Positions 16,583 through 24,186 of a stretch of DNA of 58,398 bases are shown piece by piece. Both the position numbers and the translations under genes were made by a program. How positions within the stretch are numbered: position 1 is the first letter of the stretch; each line of letters starts with the position of its first letter. This stretch comes from an uncultured Phocaeicola sp. (GTDB taxonomy: Bacteria > Bacteroidota > Bacteroidia > Bacteroidales > Bacteroidaceae): assembly GCA_944321015.1 (NCBI GenBank), contig CALUJS010000015.1, positions 1 to 58,398 on the forward strand, read 5' to 3'. The notes beneath the pieces were generated by a model. It was not told the DNA's origin and made no database searches. It worked only from the letters and a program-made list of their open reading frames with translations.

Positions 16583-17983
16583 TTATACATTCAGCACCGT
16601 ATCGGGCAGGTAGCCGCTGCGGATGCGCCACTCCGCCGGATAGAGATTGTTGGCCCGGCTGCCCAGCTGCTTGACAAATCCCAGAGGAATGCCGCGATAG
16701 GTCAGCGCCACATAGCCGCGAGGCACGCCGGACGGCAGACCGAGGGCCTCCCGCCGCAGATAGGCCAGGGCCTGCGCATGGTCGACCTCGCACGGGGGGA
16801 AGGCGTCGGCACGGACGGTGCTCATGGCCAGGGCGTGCGAGGGCACGCAGTCGCGTCCCTTCAGTTCGCCCACGGCAATGCCCGCGCTCACCACGCGCAG
16901 GTGTCTGCCCAGCAGGCTTATCGTTTCCTTGTGCGCCAGAGGCACGGCTGTCACCCGGGCGCCGTCGCATGTCCACTCCCACTGTTCCGGGTTGCGGAGC
17001 CACGTGCGGCAGGCGACAGGCACAGGCGTTGTCTTCCCTTTGCGGTCGCCGGGCTTTCCCCTCCGGAGTGCGGGAGGTTCCGCCTCGCCGTCGGGCTTGC
17101 GGAGGGCTGCGATGAAGAAGCCTTCGCCCTGCGTGCGATGGGGCAGGAAGCGGCAGACGGGCAGTCCGCGTCCCGACAGGTCCGGCGCGATGTTCCACTC
17201 CGGGCGGACGGGCACCTCGAGCGGCTCGGCATCCAGCTCGTCGCACATCCAGGCCACGTTGTCCTCGTCTTCTTCCTTATTATATGTACATGTGCTGTAT
17301 ATCAGCAGTCCGCCGGGTTTCAGGCAGTCCCAGATGTCGGTCAGGATGCGGCGCTGGCGTTGCCTGCACAGGGCCACATTGTCCGGACTCCATTCGTCCA
17401 CGGCCACGGCATCCTTACGGAACATGCCTTCGCCCGAACAGGGCACATCGGTCAGGATGACATCGAACACATGGCGCAAGGGACGGAAGTCGGCCGGGGC
17501 ATTGTTCGTCACCACCACGTCGGGATGTCCCCACTTCTGCACGTTCTCCACCAACACCGACACACGCGGACGCATCACCTCGTTGCTCACCAGCAGGCTG
17601 CCTTCGGGCAGGAGCGAACGGGCATGGGTGGACTTCCCGCCGGGCGCGGCACACAGGTCGAGCATCGTCACCGGACGGCTCACATAACGGCGCATCACCT
17701 GCTCGAGAAACATCGACGAAGCTTCCTGCACATAGTAGCATCCGGCATGAAAGAGGGGGTCGAAGGTAAACGTGGGACGCCGGGCCGCATAATAGCCCGT
17801 CGAAGCCCAGGGCACGGGCGTCAGCCCGGCGGGCGAGGTGGCCGGGTCGACAGCCGGTTTGCCGGGATTGAGGCGCAGACTGACGACCGGCTCACGCTGC
17901 AGTGCGGCCTCGAACAGCCGATATTCCGCCTCGCCCAACAGCGTGCGGGTATAGTCGGCAAATGCTTCGGGTAACTGTATCAT
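16583..17983 (-). CDS. 16S rRNA m5C methyltransferase, RsmF/NSUN family
   Basis: The 466-residue protein is a NOL1/NOP2/Sun-type RNA cytosine-5 methyltransferase. The SAM-binding motif is DLCAAPGGKSTHA. The motif IV cysteine is in TDVPCSGEGMFRKD, and the motif VI catalytic cysteine is in YSTCTYNKEEDE. After about residue 290 a C-terminal RsmF-type RNA-binding extension follows, with GLPSGVPRGYVALTYRG. This architecture fits RsmF (YebU)-like enzymes of Bacteroidetes. The exact target cytosine cannot be read from sequence. It is transcribed away from the peptide locus on its right and has its own promoter-like element. Confidence 0.92.
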   Translation of the reverse strand: MIQLPEAFADYTRTLLGEAEYRLFEAALQREPVVSLRLNPGKPAVDPATSPAGLTPVPWASTGYYAARRPTFTFDPLFHAGCYYVQEASSMFLEQVMRRYVSRPVTMLDLCAAPGGKSTHARSLLPEGSLLVSNEVMRPRVSVLVENVQKWGHPDVVVTNNAPADFRPLRHVFDVILTDVPCSGEGMFRKDAVAVDEWSPDNVALCRQRQRRILTDIWDCLKPGGLLIYSTCTYNKEEDEDNVAWMCDELDAEPLEVPVRPEWNIAPDLSGRGLPVCRFLPHRTQGEGFFIAALRKPDGEAEPPALRRGKPGDRKGKTTPVPVACRTWLRNPEQWEWTCDGARVTAVPLAHKETISLLGRHLRVVSAGIAVGELKGRDCVPSHALAMSTVRADAFPPCEVDHAQALAYLRREALGLPSGVPRGYVALTYRGIPLGFVKQLGSRANNLYPAEWRIRSGYLPDTVLNV

Positions 17984-18015
17984 TGTTGTCGGAATCTTTA
18001 AATCACATTACGATG

Positions 18016-18023
18016 CAAAAATA
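18016..18023 (-). promoter_or_regulatory. Promoter -7 element of the rRNA methyltransferase gene
   Basis: TATTTTTG on the minus strand, 32 bases before the start, fits TAnnTTTG. Confidence 0.5.
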
Positions 18024-18082
18024 GGGAAAATCCGATAACGATGCACACATATTTCCGATAGCCCATTAAATTGGAATATAAC

Positions 18083-18110
18083 ATGATGTTCACGGGAAGT
18101 TCAACATCAT
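18083..18110 (-). terminator. Hairpin at the end of the export operon
   Basis: ATGATGTT (18083-18090) and AACATCAT (18103-18110) form an 8-base stem that overlaps the stop codon of the mini-HlyD gene. No strong T-run follows, so termination is tentative. Confidence 0.4.
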
Positions 18111-18586
18111 TTCAATCCGTTCTTGATGACATAATATAAGATGGTATGTGCATCGCTTTCGGTCTTCACCGTAATCGGAGTGCCCGTTGCAAAAACACAC
18201 GTGAAAGGTCCGGTGCGCACCGTGTCGGGCAAATGCGCGACTTCTACATCCAAGGTAAAAGCGCCATCGGCCCCGACCTGCACGTCACCAATCCCTTTTA
18301 TTATTGTCTGTCCAACGGACATGCCGTCAAACACCAGCTCAACCGGCATGTCCGCGTGAAAATCCCGCGCCGCCCCACGCTCCGAAAGATAAAGAGTTAT
18401 TGTGCGTTCACCGGCCACCCGTCCGCGCACAGAGAGCGTCAACGGATAGCGCACCAAACATCCCACAGCCAGCAGGATGCCTATCACAAACAAAACGACA
18501 AACACGCCATAGCGCACCAGATAGACGGGCATCTCGCCCACCACATGCTGCATTCGTTCGCTTTTTACTTCTACAGGTTCACTCAT
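18107..18586 (-). CDS. Short HlyD-like membrane fusion protein
   Basis: The 159-residue protein has a short cytoplasmic start and one membrane segment near residues 26-48 (VFVVLFVIGILLAVGCLV). A compact beta region follows with RVAGERTITLYLSERG and then FDGMSVGQ, as in the barrel domain of membrane fusion proteins. It lacks the long coiled-coil hairpin found in full-length HlyD proteins of about 400 residues, and no TolC-like partner is next to it. The start ATG at 18586 lies 5 bases after the stop of the C39 ABC transporter, so the two are one operon. The role is presumably as adaptor for peptide export. The family call is moderate because the sequence is short. Confidence 0.7.
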   Translation of the reverse strand: MSEPVEVKSERMQHVVGEMPVYLVRYGVFVVLFVIGILLAVGCLVRYPLTLSVRGRVAGERTITLYLSERGAARDFHADMPVELVFDGMSVGQTIIKGIGDVQVGADGAFTLDVEVAHLPDTVRTGPFTCVFATGTPITVKTESDAHTILYYVIKNGLK

Positions 18587-18591
18587 AACTT

Positions 18592-20781
18592 TCAAGTTCC
18601 AAGTTCCAATTGGTTTTTAATCAGATGATAGTAAGCTCCACGGCGCGCCACCAGTTCCTCGTGCGTGCCGCTTTCCACAATTTCCCCATGCTCCAACACC
18701 ACAATGTTGTCGGCATGACGCACGGTACTCAGGCGATGGGCCACAATGACGGACGTCTTGCCTTTTAGATAGCGCGACAGATTGTCCAATATCAGGCGCT
18801 CGTTGGTGGCATCCAGCGAATTAGTGGCCTCATCCAGAAAGAAATAGTCGCCTCCCTTGTAAACGGCCCGGGCCAAGAGGATGCGCTGCTTCTGTCCCTG
18901 ACTCAGCGAACGCCCTTCCGGACCGATGCGTGTGTCGTACTTCAACGGCAGGCTCTCCACAAAGTCGGCCACATTGGCCATCCGGGCAGCCATGGCCAGT
19001 CGCTCCATGTCAATATGGTCATCGCTCACCGCAATGTTGCGGGCAATGCTTTCCGAAAAGATGTAGCTGTCCTGCATCACCACACTGCACCGACTGCGCC
19101 ACCCGTCGCGGTTCACCGTGCGCAGGTCGGCATCACCCAACAGAATCTCCCCCTCGTAGTTCGCATAATACTGGAGCAAAAGTTTCAGCAGGGTGGTCTT
19201 CCCGCTCCCGCTGCTGCCCACGATGGCCACGGTCGTCCGGGGACGAATCTCCAAGTCGATGTGCTTCAGCACGTCGGTACTGCTGCCTTCGTAGCGGAAT
19301 GTGAGGCGGCGGAGTTGAAGAGTCTCCTGTGTCTGCAAAGGCAACATCCGGCAACCGACATTCTCCTCTTCTTTCTGCTTGATTTCATCTATGCGCTCCA
19401 GACTGATGCGCACGTCCTGCAAACTGTAGACCAAGCCAATCATCTGGCTGATGGGCGCCGACAACTGGCCGATGATGTACTGAATGGCCAGCATGATGCC
19501 CAGCGTGATGCGCCCGTCCACCACCGCCGAAGCTGCCAGAAAGGTAATCAACAGGTTGGTCGATTCGTTGATGAAGAAGCTGCCAATCTCCTGCACCTGA
19601 TTCATCTTCAGCAGGCGCACGTTCACCTCAAACTGGCGTGCCTTGGCGTCCTCCCACTCCCAACGGCGCCGCTGCGTGCAGCCCTGCAACTTGGCTTCCT
19701 GCATACCGTTCACCAGCTGATAGGTCACATTGTTCATATCGGAACTGACGTGAAACAGCTCGTAGTTCAACTGCTTGCGCCGCCGCAGGAAAAAAAGCAG
19801 CCAGCACACGTAGAGCGCGCTGCCCAAGGCGTAGACCGTGAAGATGCCCGGATGATAAGAACACAACACGACACAGAAGACAATCCCCGTGAAGCAGGAA
19901 TAAATCAGCACCAGCAGTTGAGACACGATGAAGGTTTCTATCTTCTTGTGGTCGCCGATGCGCTCCACGATGTCGCCCGTCATGCGCACATCGAAAAACG
20001 ACATGGGGAGCCTCATCAGTTTCAGCAGAAAGTCGGACACGAGCGACAGGTTGATGCGCGTGCTGATGTGCAGCAATATCCAGTTGTTCAAGATGCGCAC
20101 CGCCGTGGAGCTGAGCAGCAACAGCAGTTGCCCGGCAAGAATAAGCGCAATGAAATATTTGTCGCCCGACGAGATGCCCACATCGACGATGGACTTGGTC
20201 AGGTAGGGAAACAGCAACTGCACGCAAGCCAGCAGCCCGAAGCCCAACGCCAGCTGCAGGAAGAACCGTTTGTATTGGAACACATAGGGCGAGATGGCCG
20301 CATAGAGCGACGTCCGCTTCTTCTTGATCCGTTGGCTCTTCCGCAGTTCGCCGGGCAATATCAGGAGGGCAATGCCCCGATTCTCGTCACCCCTCCGAGT
20401 GCTTATCCACCGTTCGCAAAACTCTTCCTGGCTGTATTTCACCAGCCCGCAAGCCGGGTCGCCCACCCAGAACACCAAGCCGCTCCGCGTGGACTGAATG
20501 CGGTAGAGCACCACGAAGTGACGTTGCTCCCAATGCAGGATGACGGGCAACTTCGCCCGCCGGAGCGTGTCGACGGGGATGCGTCCGCCCACGGTGTGGA
20601 AGCCGATGTCTTCCAACGTCTCGGCAATCCGCTTCATGGACACTCCTTCACGCGTCGGGATGCAACGCTCCTTCAGCTCTGCAATGTCGTAAGGACACTT
20701 ATAATAAGCCGTCACCATGGCGATGCAGGCCACGCCGCAGTCCATCGCCTCATGCTGCATACAGATGGGATAGTGTTTCAT
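18592..20781 (-). CDS. C39 peptidase-containing ABC exporter for double-glycine peptides
   Basis: The 729-residue protein combines a protease, a permease and an ATPase. The N-terminal C39 domain has Q9, the catalytic C15 in AMDCGVAC, H88 in EQRHFVV and D108 in VGDPA. The membrane domain spans about residues 160-450. The nucleotide-binding domain has Walker A GSSGSGKTT, the signature LSQGQKQRILLARA, Walker B YFFLDEATNSLD and the H-loop IVAHRLS. Family members cut leaders after a GG pair and export the mature peptide. The four GG-leader peptides directly upstream are the obvious substrates. All catalytic residues are present. It precedes the mini-HlyD gene by 5 bases and is separated from the nearest peptide gene by 347 bases. 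Confidence 0.96.
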   Translation of the reverse strand: MKHYPICMQHEAMDCGVACIAMVTAYYKCPYDIAELKERCIPTREGVSMKRIAETLEDIGFHTVGGRIPVDTLRRAKLPVILHWEQRHFVVLYRIQSTRSGLVFWVGDPACGLVKYSQEEFCERWISTRRGDENRGIALLILPGELRKSQRIKKKRTSLYAAISPYVFQYKRFFLQLALGFGLLACVQLLFPYLTKSIVDVGISSGDKYFIALILAGQLLLLLSSTAVRILNNWILLHISTRINLSLVSDFLLKLMRLPMSFFDVRMTGDIVERIGDHKKIETFIVSQLLVLIYSCFTGIVFCVVLCSYHPGIFTVYALGSALYVCWLLFFLRRRKQLNYELFHVSSDMNNVTYQLVNGMQEAKLQGCTQRRRWEWEDAKARQFEVNVRLLKMNQVQEIGSFFINESTNLLITFLAASAVVDGRITLGIMLAIQYIIGQLSAPISQMIGLVYSLQDVRISLERIDEIKQKEEENVGCRMLPLQTQETLQLRRLTFRYEGSSTDVLKHIDLEIRPRTTVAIVGSSGSGKTTLLKLLLQYYANYEGEILLGDADLRTVNRDGWRSRCSVVMQDSYIFSESIARNIAVSDDHIDMERLAMAARMANVADFVESLPLKYDTRIGPEGRSLSQGQKQRILLARAVYKGGDYFFLDEATNSLDATNERLILDNLSRYLKGKTSVIVAHRLSTVRHADNIVVLEHGEIVESGTHEELVARRGAYYHLIKNQLELGT

Positions 20782-20901
20782 TTGCTTCTTTCTTTTGTAA
20801 CTTGTTTTCTTAACCTTGTCATGCTTTTCCTTGTTTCACTCATCGTGTTGGCATTCAAGCACATATGCGTATTCCTTATTAAAGGCGTACTTTCACGCTG
20901 C

Positions 20902-20960
20902 AAAAGTCGTACTTTTACCTCATTAAAGTACGACTTTTACCCGGTAAAAGTACGGCTTTT
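20902..20960. repeat. Inverted and direct repeats upstream of the exporter
   Basis: AAAAGTCGTACTTT (20902-20915) and AAAGTACGACTTTT (20925-20938) form a perfect 14-base stem with a 9-base loop. A third, slightly changed copy follows at 20946-20960. The 347-base gap 20782-21128 holds only this array and the terminators of the upstream peptide gene. Confidence 0.8.
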
Positions 20961-21038
20961 ACTTTGCTTAAGTATAGCCTTTGCTGTATTGTATGGTATT
21001 ATTACTATCATGGTTCGCAAGCTATATTTGGTTTCAAA

Positions 21039-21113
21039 GGTAGCCAAACACGGATTCTCATCCATGCCCGGCTACCTTCTTTTCGGTTCAAACGAGGGCT
21101 TTATGCTCGTTTG
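21039..21113 (-). terminator. Double hairpin after peptide gene 1
   Basis: Two stems follow the peptide stop on the minus strand: CAAACGAG/CTCGTTTG (21113-21089) and GGTAGCC/GGCTACC (21076-21039), the second followed by TTTG. A similar pair follows peptide gene 3, so the 3' region was duplicated with the gene. Confidence 0.7.
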
Positions 21114-21128
21114 GATTAAGCACTAATT

Positions 21129-21389
21129 TTACAATACGGGTACACACTTGCACTCTGAGGCACTCCATCTATAACCTGGAGGACATGAAACACCATTTTC
21201 TTTGCATGTATTCCTATCACACCAACCCGTATAATTACCTGAGCATTTATTCACATCACAGTCCCCTTGATTTTTAATACATTCATCAAGACTGCAATCA
21301 CCCATACCACCCAGCACATGTACCAATTCCTTCTCCAACATATCCACTGGAGAAAGAATCACTTCAAACAATTTTTCCTTGTTGTTCAT
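21129..21389 (-). CDS. Cys-rich double-glycine precursor peptide 1
   Basis: The 86-residue product has a 28-residue leader starting MNNKEKLFEVIL and ending DMLEKELVHVLGG. A 58-residue core with 9 cysteines follows. The core shows C-x4-C pairs (CSLDEC, CDVNKC, CDRNTC) and a closing CPPGYRW and CKCVPVL segment. The leader is nearly identical in four genes of this locus, while cores differ. The GG site fits cleavage by the C39 exporter just downstream; modification by the radical SAM enzyme of the locus is inferred. The odd cysteine count argues against simple full disulfide pairing. I do not recognise a named family. It lies 53 bases after barrel gene 1. Confidence 0.85.
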   Translation of the reverse strand: MNNKEKLFEVILSPVDMLEKELVHVLGGMGDCSLDECIKNQGDCDVNKCSGNYTGWCDRNTCKENGVSCPPGYRWSASECKCVPVL

Positions 21390-21442
21390 GATAAAAAGAT
21401 TTTAATTAAACAATTGATATTTAGTGCTATAAAATAGCTACA

Positions 21443-23797
21443 TTAGTATGCTGAAATAGATCGACGGACAGCCTCCGAATTCACGCTATTCCCTCTGAAC
21501 CACTGCTTATACTTGTTAATTTTATAAGTGATTGAAAAGGTAAACTGTTCGGGAGTAGTATCCGACCTGTAATATCTATACAAATAAGCATATTGCTGAT
21601 TGAGTGTACCTTTCCGTGGAGTCAAATGCCCCTGCAATTGAAATGTCAAATTCTTATGAGCATATGAAACATCAAGACCTACCATCCATGAAGAACTTGT
21701 TTCTTGTGGAAAGGACACATTTTTTGTCCAATAATACATGGTTGCCGACACAGAAAAGCCTTTGGGCAATGCAAAATGATTCATCGCATACACACTGTAC
21801 CTTGGCTTCGAATAGTTCTTTTCTTCACCCATGTATATGGCTTTCACAAAGTTTTGATTGTACTCACCATTGCAATTCAGCGTATAAATGCCCCAACGAT
21901 GGTAATAAGCAAGCGTTACACCGACCGTAGACGCATCATGATTCTCGCGGATGCGTTTTATCACCTGGGGGTTGTTTTCATCGTTCAAATATACATCCTG
22001 CATCGCATTGTGCGTGTAGCCATAGTTCGCCGCCAGTGTAAGCCCCGTTGGCAAATGATTCATCCGCAGAGCAAGACTATGCGACTCGGACGACTTCAAA
22101 TCCGGATTGCCCACACGATACATATACTTATTTTCATAGTAAGCCGTAGGATCCAAGTCGACAGCCGAAGGATTGTAACGGGAATAGTCATAAGACAAGT
22201 TTACGGAAAAAGCATTCGAGGGGAGATAGTTCAGGCCCACTTTGGGAACCAAATAGAAGTCGTGTTTCTTGTCCGACCTGTCCAAACCATGATAGTCCGT
22301 GGTCAGATTCTGGTATTCACCGCGCAAACCCAATGAATAAAAGAATTTGCCTAACGTCTGGCTCACGTTCACATAGCCTGTTGCCGTCCGTTCGCGTCCT
22401 TCCACCAGCGCGTTGTTGTTCAACCCGTCATCATACAGGTTTTGGTTGTCGGAAGTCAGGTAAGAATAATTGCCACCCACATTCACGGTCAGCTTCTTCC
22501 ACAGTTGTGCTTGGTAGTCGACATTTGATGAAAAAGTCTTGCTGTTGGCCTCCCGGTTTCCCCGCGTGTTGTCGGTTACGCCGTTGAGCGTTTCGTCCAC
22601 GTTTTCCTCATTCGTAGTCTGATTTTTGGTAAAACCGGCATTGAGTGTCAGCTTGTTTGTTGGAGAGAACGCATAAACATAGCGAGCAGCAAAATTATGA
22701 TTATTCCGACGCATCTTCCTCCAATCATGCAGCACGGATTCATCACGTTGAGTTTCCACCCCGTTGACTTCTGTCCGGCGCAACATATTGGATTCATCCG
22801 CACCTTCTCCTTTAATATAAGACAACGAATATATCACATCCACATAGCTCTTGTCATTAATCTGATACTTCGGAGATACCGTAAAGCCATTCGTCCAATC
22901 CATACTGGTTGTACCTTCTTTCATCCAATTTTCCTGAAAGTAGTTCGTTCCATCCGGCAATTGCGTCAACTCCAATAGATAACCGGGATAAGCCTTCACA
23001 TGGTTGTAACCGTAATTGTAACCAAGATAGGTGGAAAGCTTCTTTCCGCCAATATTGATATGAGCATACGCGTTATCCATGAACACTTCCGAGCTGGCTT
23101 TCATGGTGTTGTTGACAAAAGCGCTCAGATAGTCGCTCAACCGTTTCTTTAGTTTCAAGTCAATGACACTGCCCACCTTGGCCGAATACTTGGCCGATGG
23201 CATAGTGTTGATAACCACCTCTTCTATGCGATCGGGCGTAATGGCTTCCATCTCGCCCGGACGGGGCGTTTCCCCGTTGATGGTAAAAACAGGAGCACCC
23301 GCTCCCACCACGGTCACCTGGTCATTCATCACCATCACCCCCGGCAGGCGGCGGAGCATTGATGTGACGGAATGCTCCTGCGCCAGATCCGTTCCCGCAA
23401 TGCGGAACACGTCGTTGCCGTTCACGATGTCGTGCTGCAAACGGCCGGGCCTCACGATGACTTCCTGCAAGGCCACGGAGAGCGGAGACAGACGAATGTT
23501 GCCCAGATTGCCCGTCTTGCGGGTCACGTCGATGTAACGGTCTTTGTAACCCAGGGCGAACACATAAAGCAGGTAGTCCGTGGTGTCCTGAGGCGCGTAC
23601 TCCACCGTGAACCGCCCTTGCGACACGGTGCCCTGCGCCACTTTCAACATGTTGTTTTTAGTGACCAGCGTCACCGTACTCTCTTTGCTGACGACCGTTC
23701 CCAGGGAATCAGTCAATGTGCCTGTCAGCCTTACCTGCGCCATCGCAGGCAACAGGGTGCTTAGCAAACAAGCCAATAATAGTATGTTGCGTTTCAT
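21443..23797 (-). CDS. Outer-membrane beta-barrel protein 1 with carboxypeptidase-regulatory-like domain
   Basis: The 784-residue protein has a signal peptide (MKRNILLLACLLSTLLPAMA). A carboxypeptidase-D regulatory-like domain covers about residues 22-105 (LTGTLTDSLGTVV, LYVFALGYKDRY). A plug-like domain follows near 110-225, with LRRLPGVMV, GAPVFTINGE and ITPDRIEEVVINTMPSAKYSA. The rest is a long barrel rich in alternating strands (TAYYENKYMYRVGNPDLK). This is the outer-membrane beta-barrel family related to TonB-dependent receptors; no clear TonB box is visible. Residues 1-225 are almost identical to those of barrels 2 and 3, whereas the barrel part diverges. Paired with peptide gene 1 downstream. 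Export or recognition of the peptide is inference. Confidence 0.9.
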   Translation of the reverse strand: MKRNILLLACLLSTLLPAMAQVRLTGTLTDSLGTVVSKESTVTLVTKNNMLKVAQGTVSQGRFTVEYAPQDTTDYLLYVFALGYKDRYIDVTRKTGNLGNIRLSPLSVALQEVIVRPGRLQHDIVNGNDVFRIAGTDLAQEHSVTSMLRRLPGVMVMNDQVTVVGAGAPVFTINGETPRPGEMEAITPDRIEEVVINTMPSAKYSAKVGSVIDLKLKKRLSDYLSAFVNNTMKASSEVFMDNAYAHINIGGKKLSTYLGYNYGYNHVKAYPGYLLELTQLPDGTNYFQENWMKEGTTSMDWTNGFTVSPKYQINDKSYVDVIYSLSYIKGEGADESNMLRRTEVNGVETQRDESVLHDWRKMRRNNHNFAARYVYAFSPTNKLTLNAGFTKNQTTNEENVDETLNGVTDNTRGNREANSKTFSSNVDYQAQLWKKLTVNVGGNYSYLTSDNQNLYDDGLNNNALVEGRERTATGYVNVSQTLGKFFYSLGLRGEYQNLTTDYHGLDRSDKKHDFYLVPKVGLNYLPSNAFSVNLSYDYSRYNPSAVDLDPTAYYENKYMYRVGNPDLKSSESHSLALRMNHLPTGLTLAANYGYTHNAMQDVYLNDENNPQVIKRIRENHDASTVGVTLAYYHRWGIYTLNCNGEYNQNFVKAIYMGEEKNYSKPRYSVYAMNHFALPKGFSVSATMYYWTKNVSFPQETSSSWMVGLDVSYAHKNLTFQLQGHLTPRKGTLNQQYAYLYRYYRSDTTPEQFTFSITYKINKYKQWFRGNSVNSEAVRRSISAY

Positions 23798-23833
23798 AAT
23801 CTTCTATATACATCCAGAAACTTAGTAAAATGC

Positions 23834-23865
23834 CAGCCAATTACAAACAAACTTATAATTGGCTG
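23834..23865 (-). terminator. Terminator after peptide gene 2
   Basis: CAGCCAATTA and its partner ending ATTGGCTG form a stem of about 9 bases; on the minus strand it is followed by GCATTTTAC. It lies 19 bases after the peptide stop and before barrel gene 1. Confidence 0.7.
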
Positions 23866-23884
23866 ACAAAGTCAAAGAATCAAA

Positions 23885-24130
23885 TCATTCTACGGGCACA
23901 CATTCACAATTAACCAAAGTATATCCCGGAGGACAAGTAAATGTTCCACAACGATTATAAGAACAATTCACCAAATGAACATTACATTCATTATCAATAC
24001 AATTAGCTGTGTTAACATGACATTTATTAGAGCCACAATCACCCATGCCGCCCAACACATCTTCCAATTCCTTCTCCAACATATCTATCGGAGCAAGAAT
24101 AACTTCAAAAAGTTTTTCGTCACTTTTCAT
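23885..24130 (-). CDS. Cys-rich double-glycine precursor peptide 2
   Basis: The 81-residue product has a 28-residue leader (MKSDEKLFEVIL, ending DMLEKELEDVLGG). The 53-residue core has 9 cysteines arranged as three C-x4-C pairs separated by six residues (CGSNKC, CIDNEC, CSYNRC). A CPPGYTLVNCECVPVE tail closes the core. The third position after the first cysteine of each pair is Asn, a regular pattern shared with peptides 1 and 4. The gene begins 56 bases after barrel gene 2 and is followed by a terminator. It is likely cleaved after GG by the C39 exporter. Confidence 0.85.
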   Translation of the reverse strand: MKSDEKLFEVILAPIDMLEKELEDVLGGMGDCGSNKCHVNTANCIDNECNVHLVNCSYNRCGTFTCPPGYTLVNCECVPVE

Positions 24131-24186
24131 AAGTAAATCATTTTAGTTAAACATATATTTTTATTGCTACTAATAGCCATTTGGGT

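Noticed and set aside
19015..21126. 703-codon frame antisense to the ABC exporter and across the gap
   Set aside because: It runs through catalytic motifs of the exporter and the palindromic gap; composition is not protein-like.
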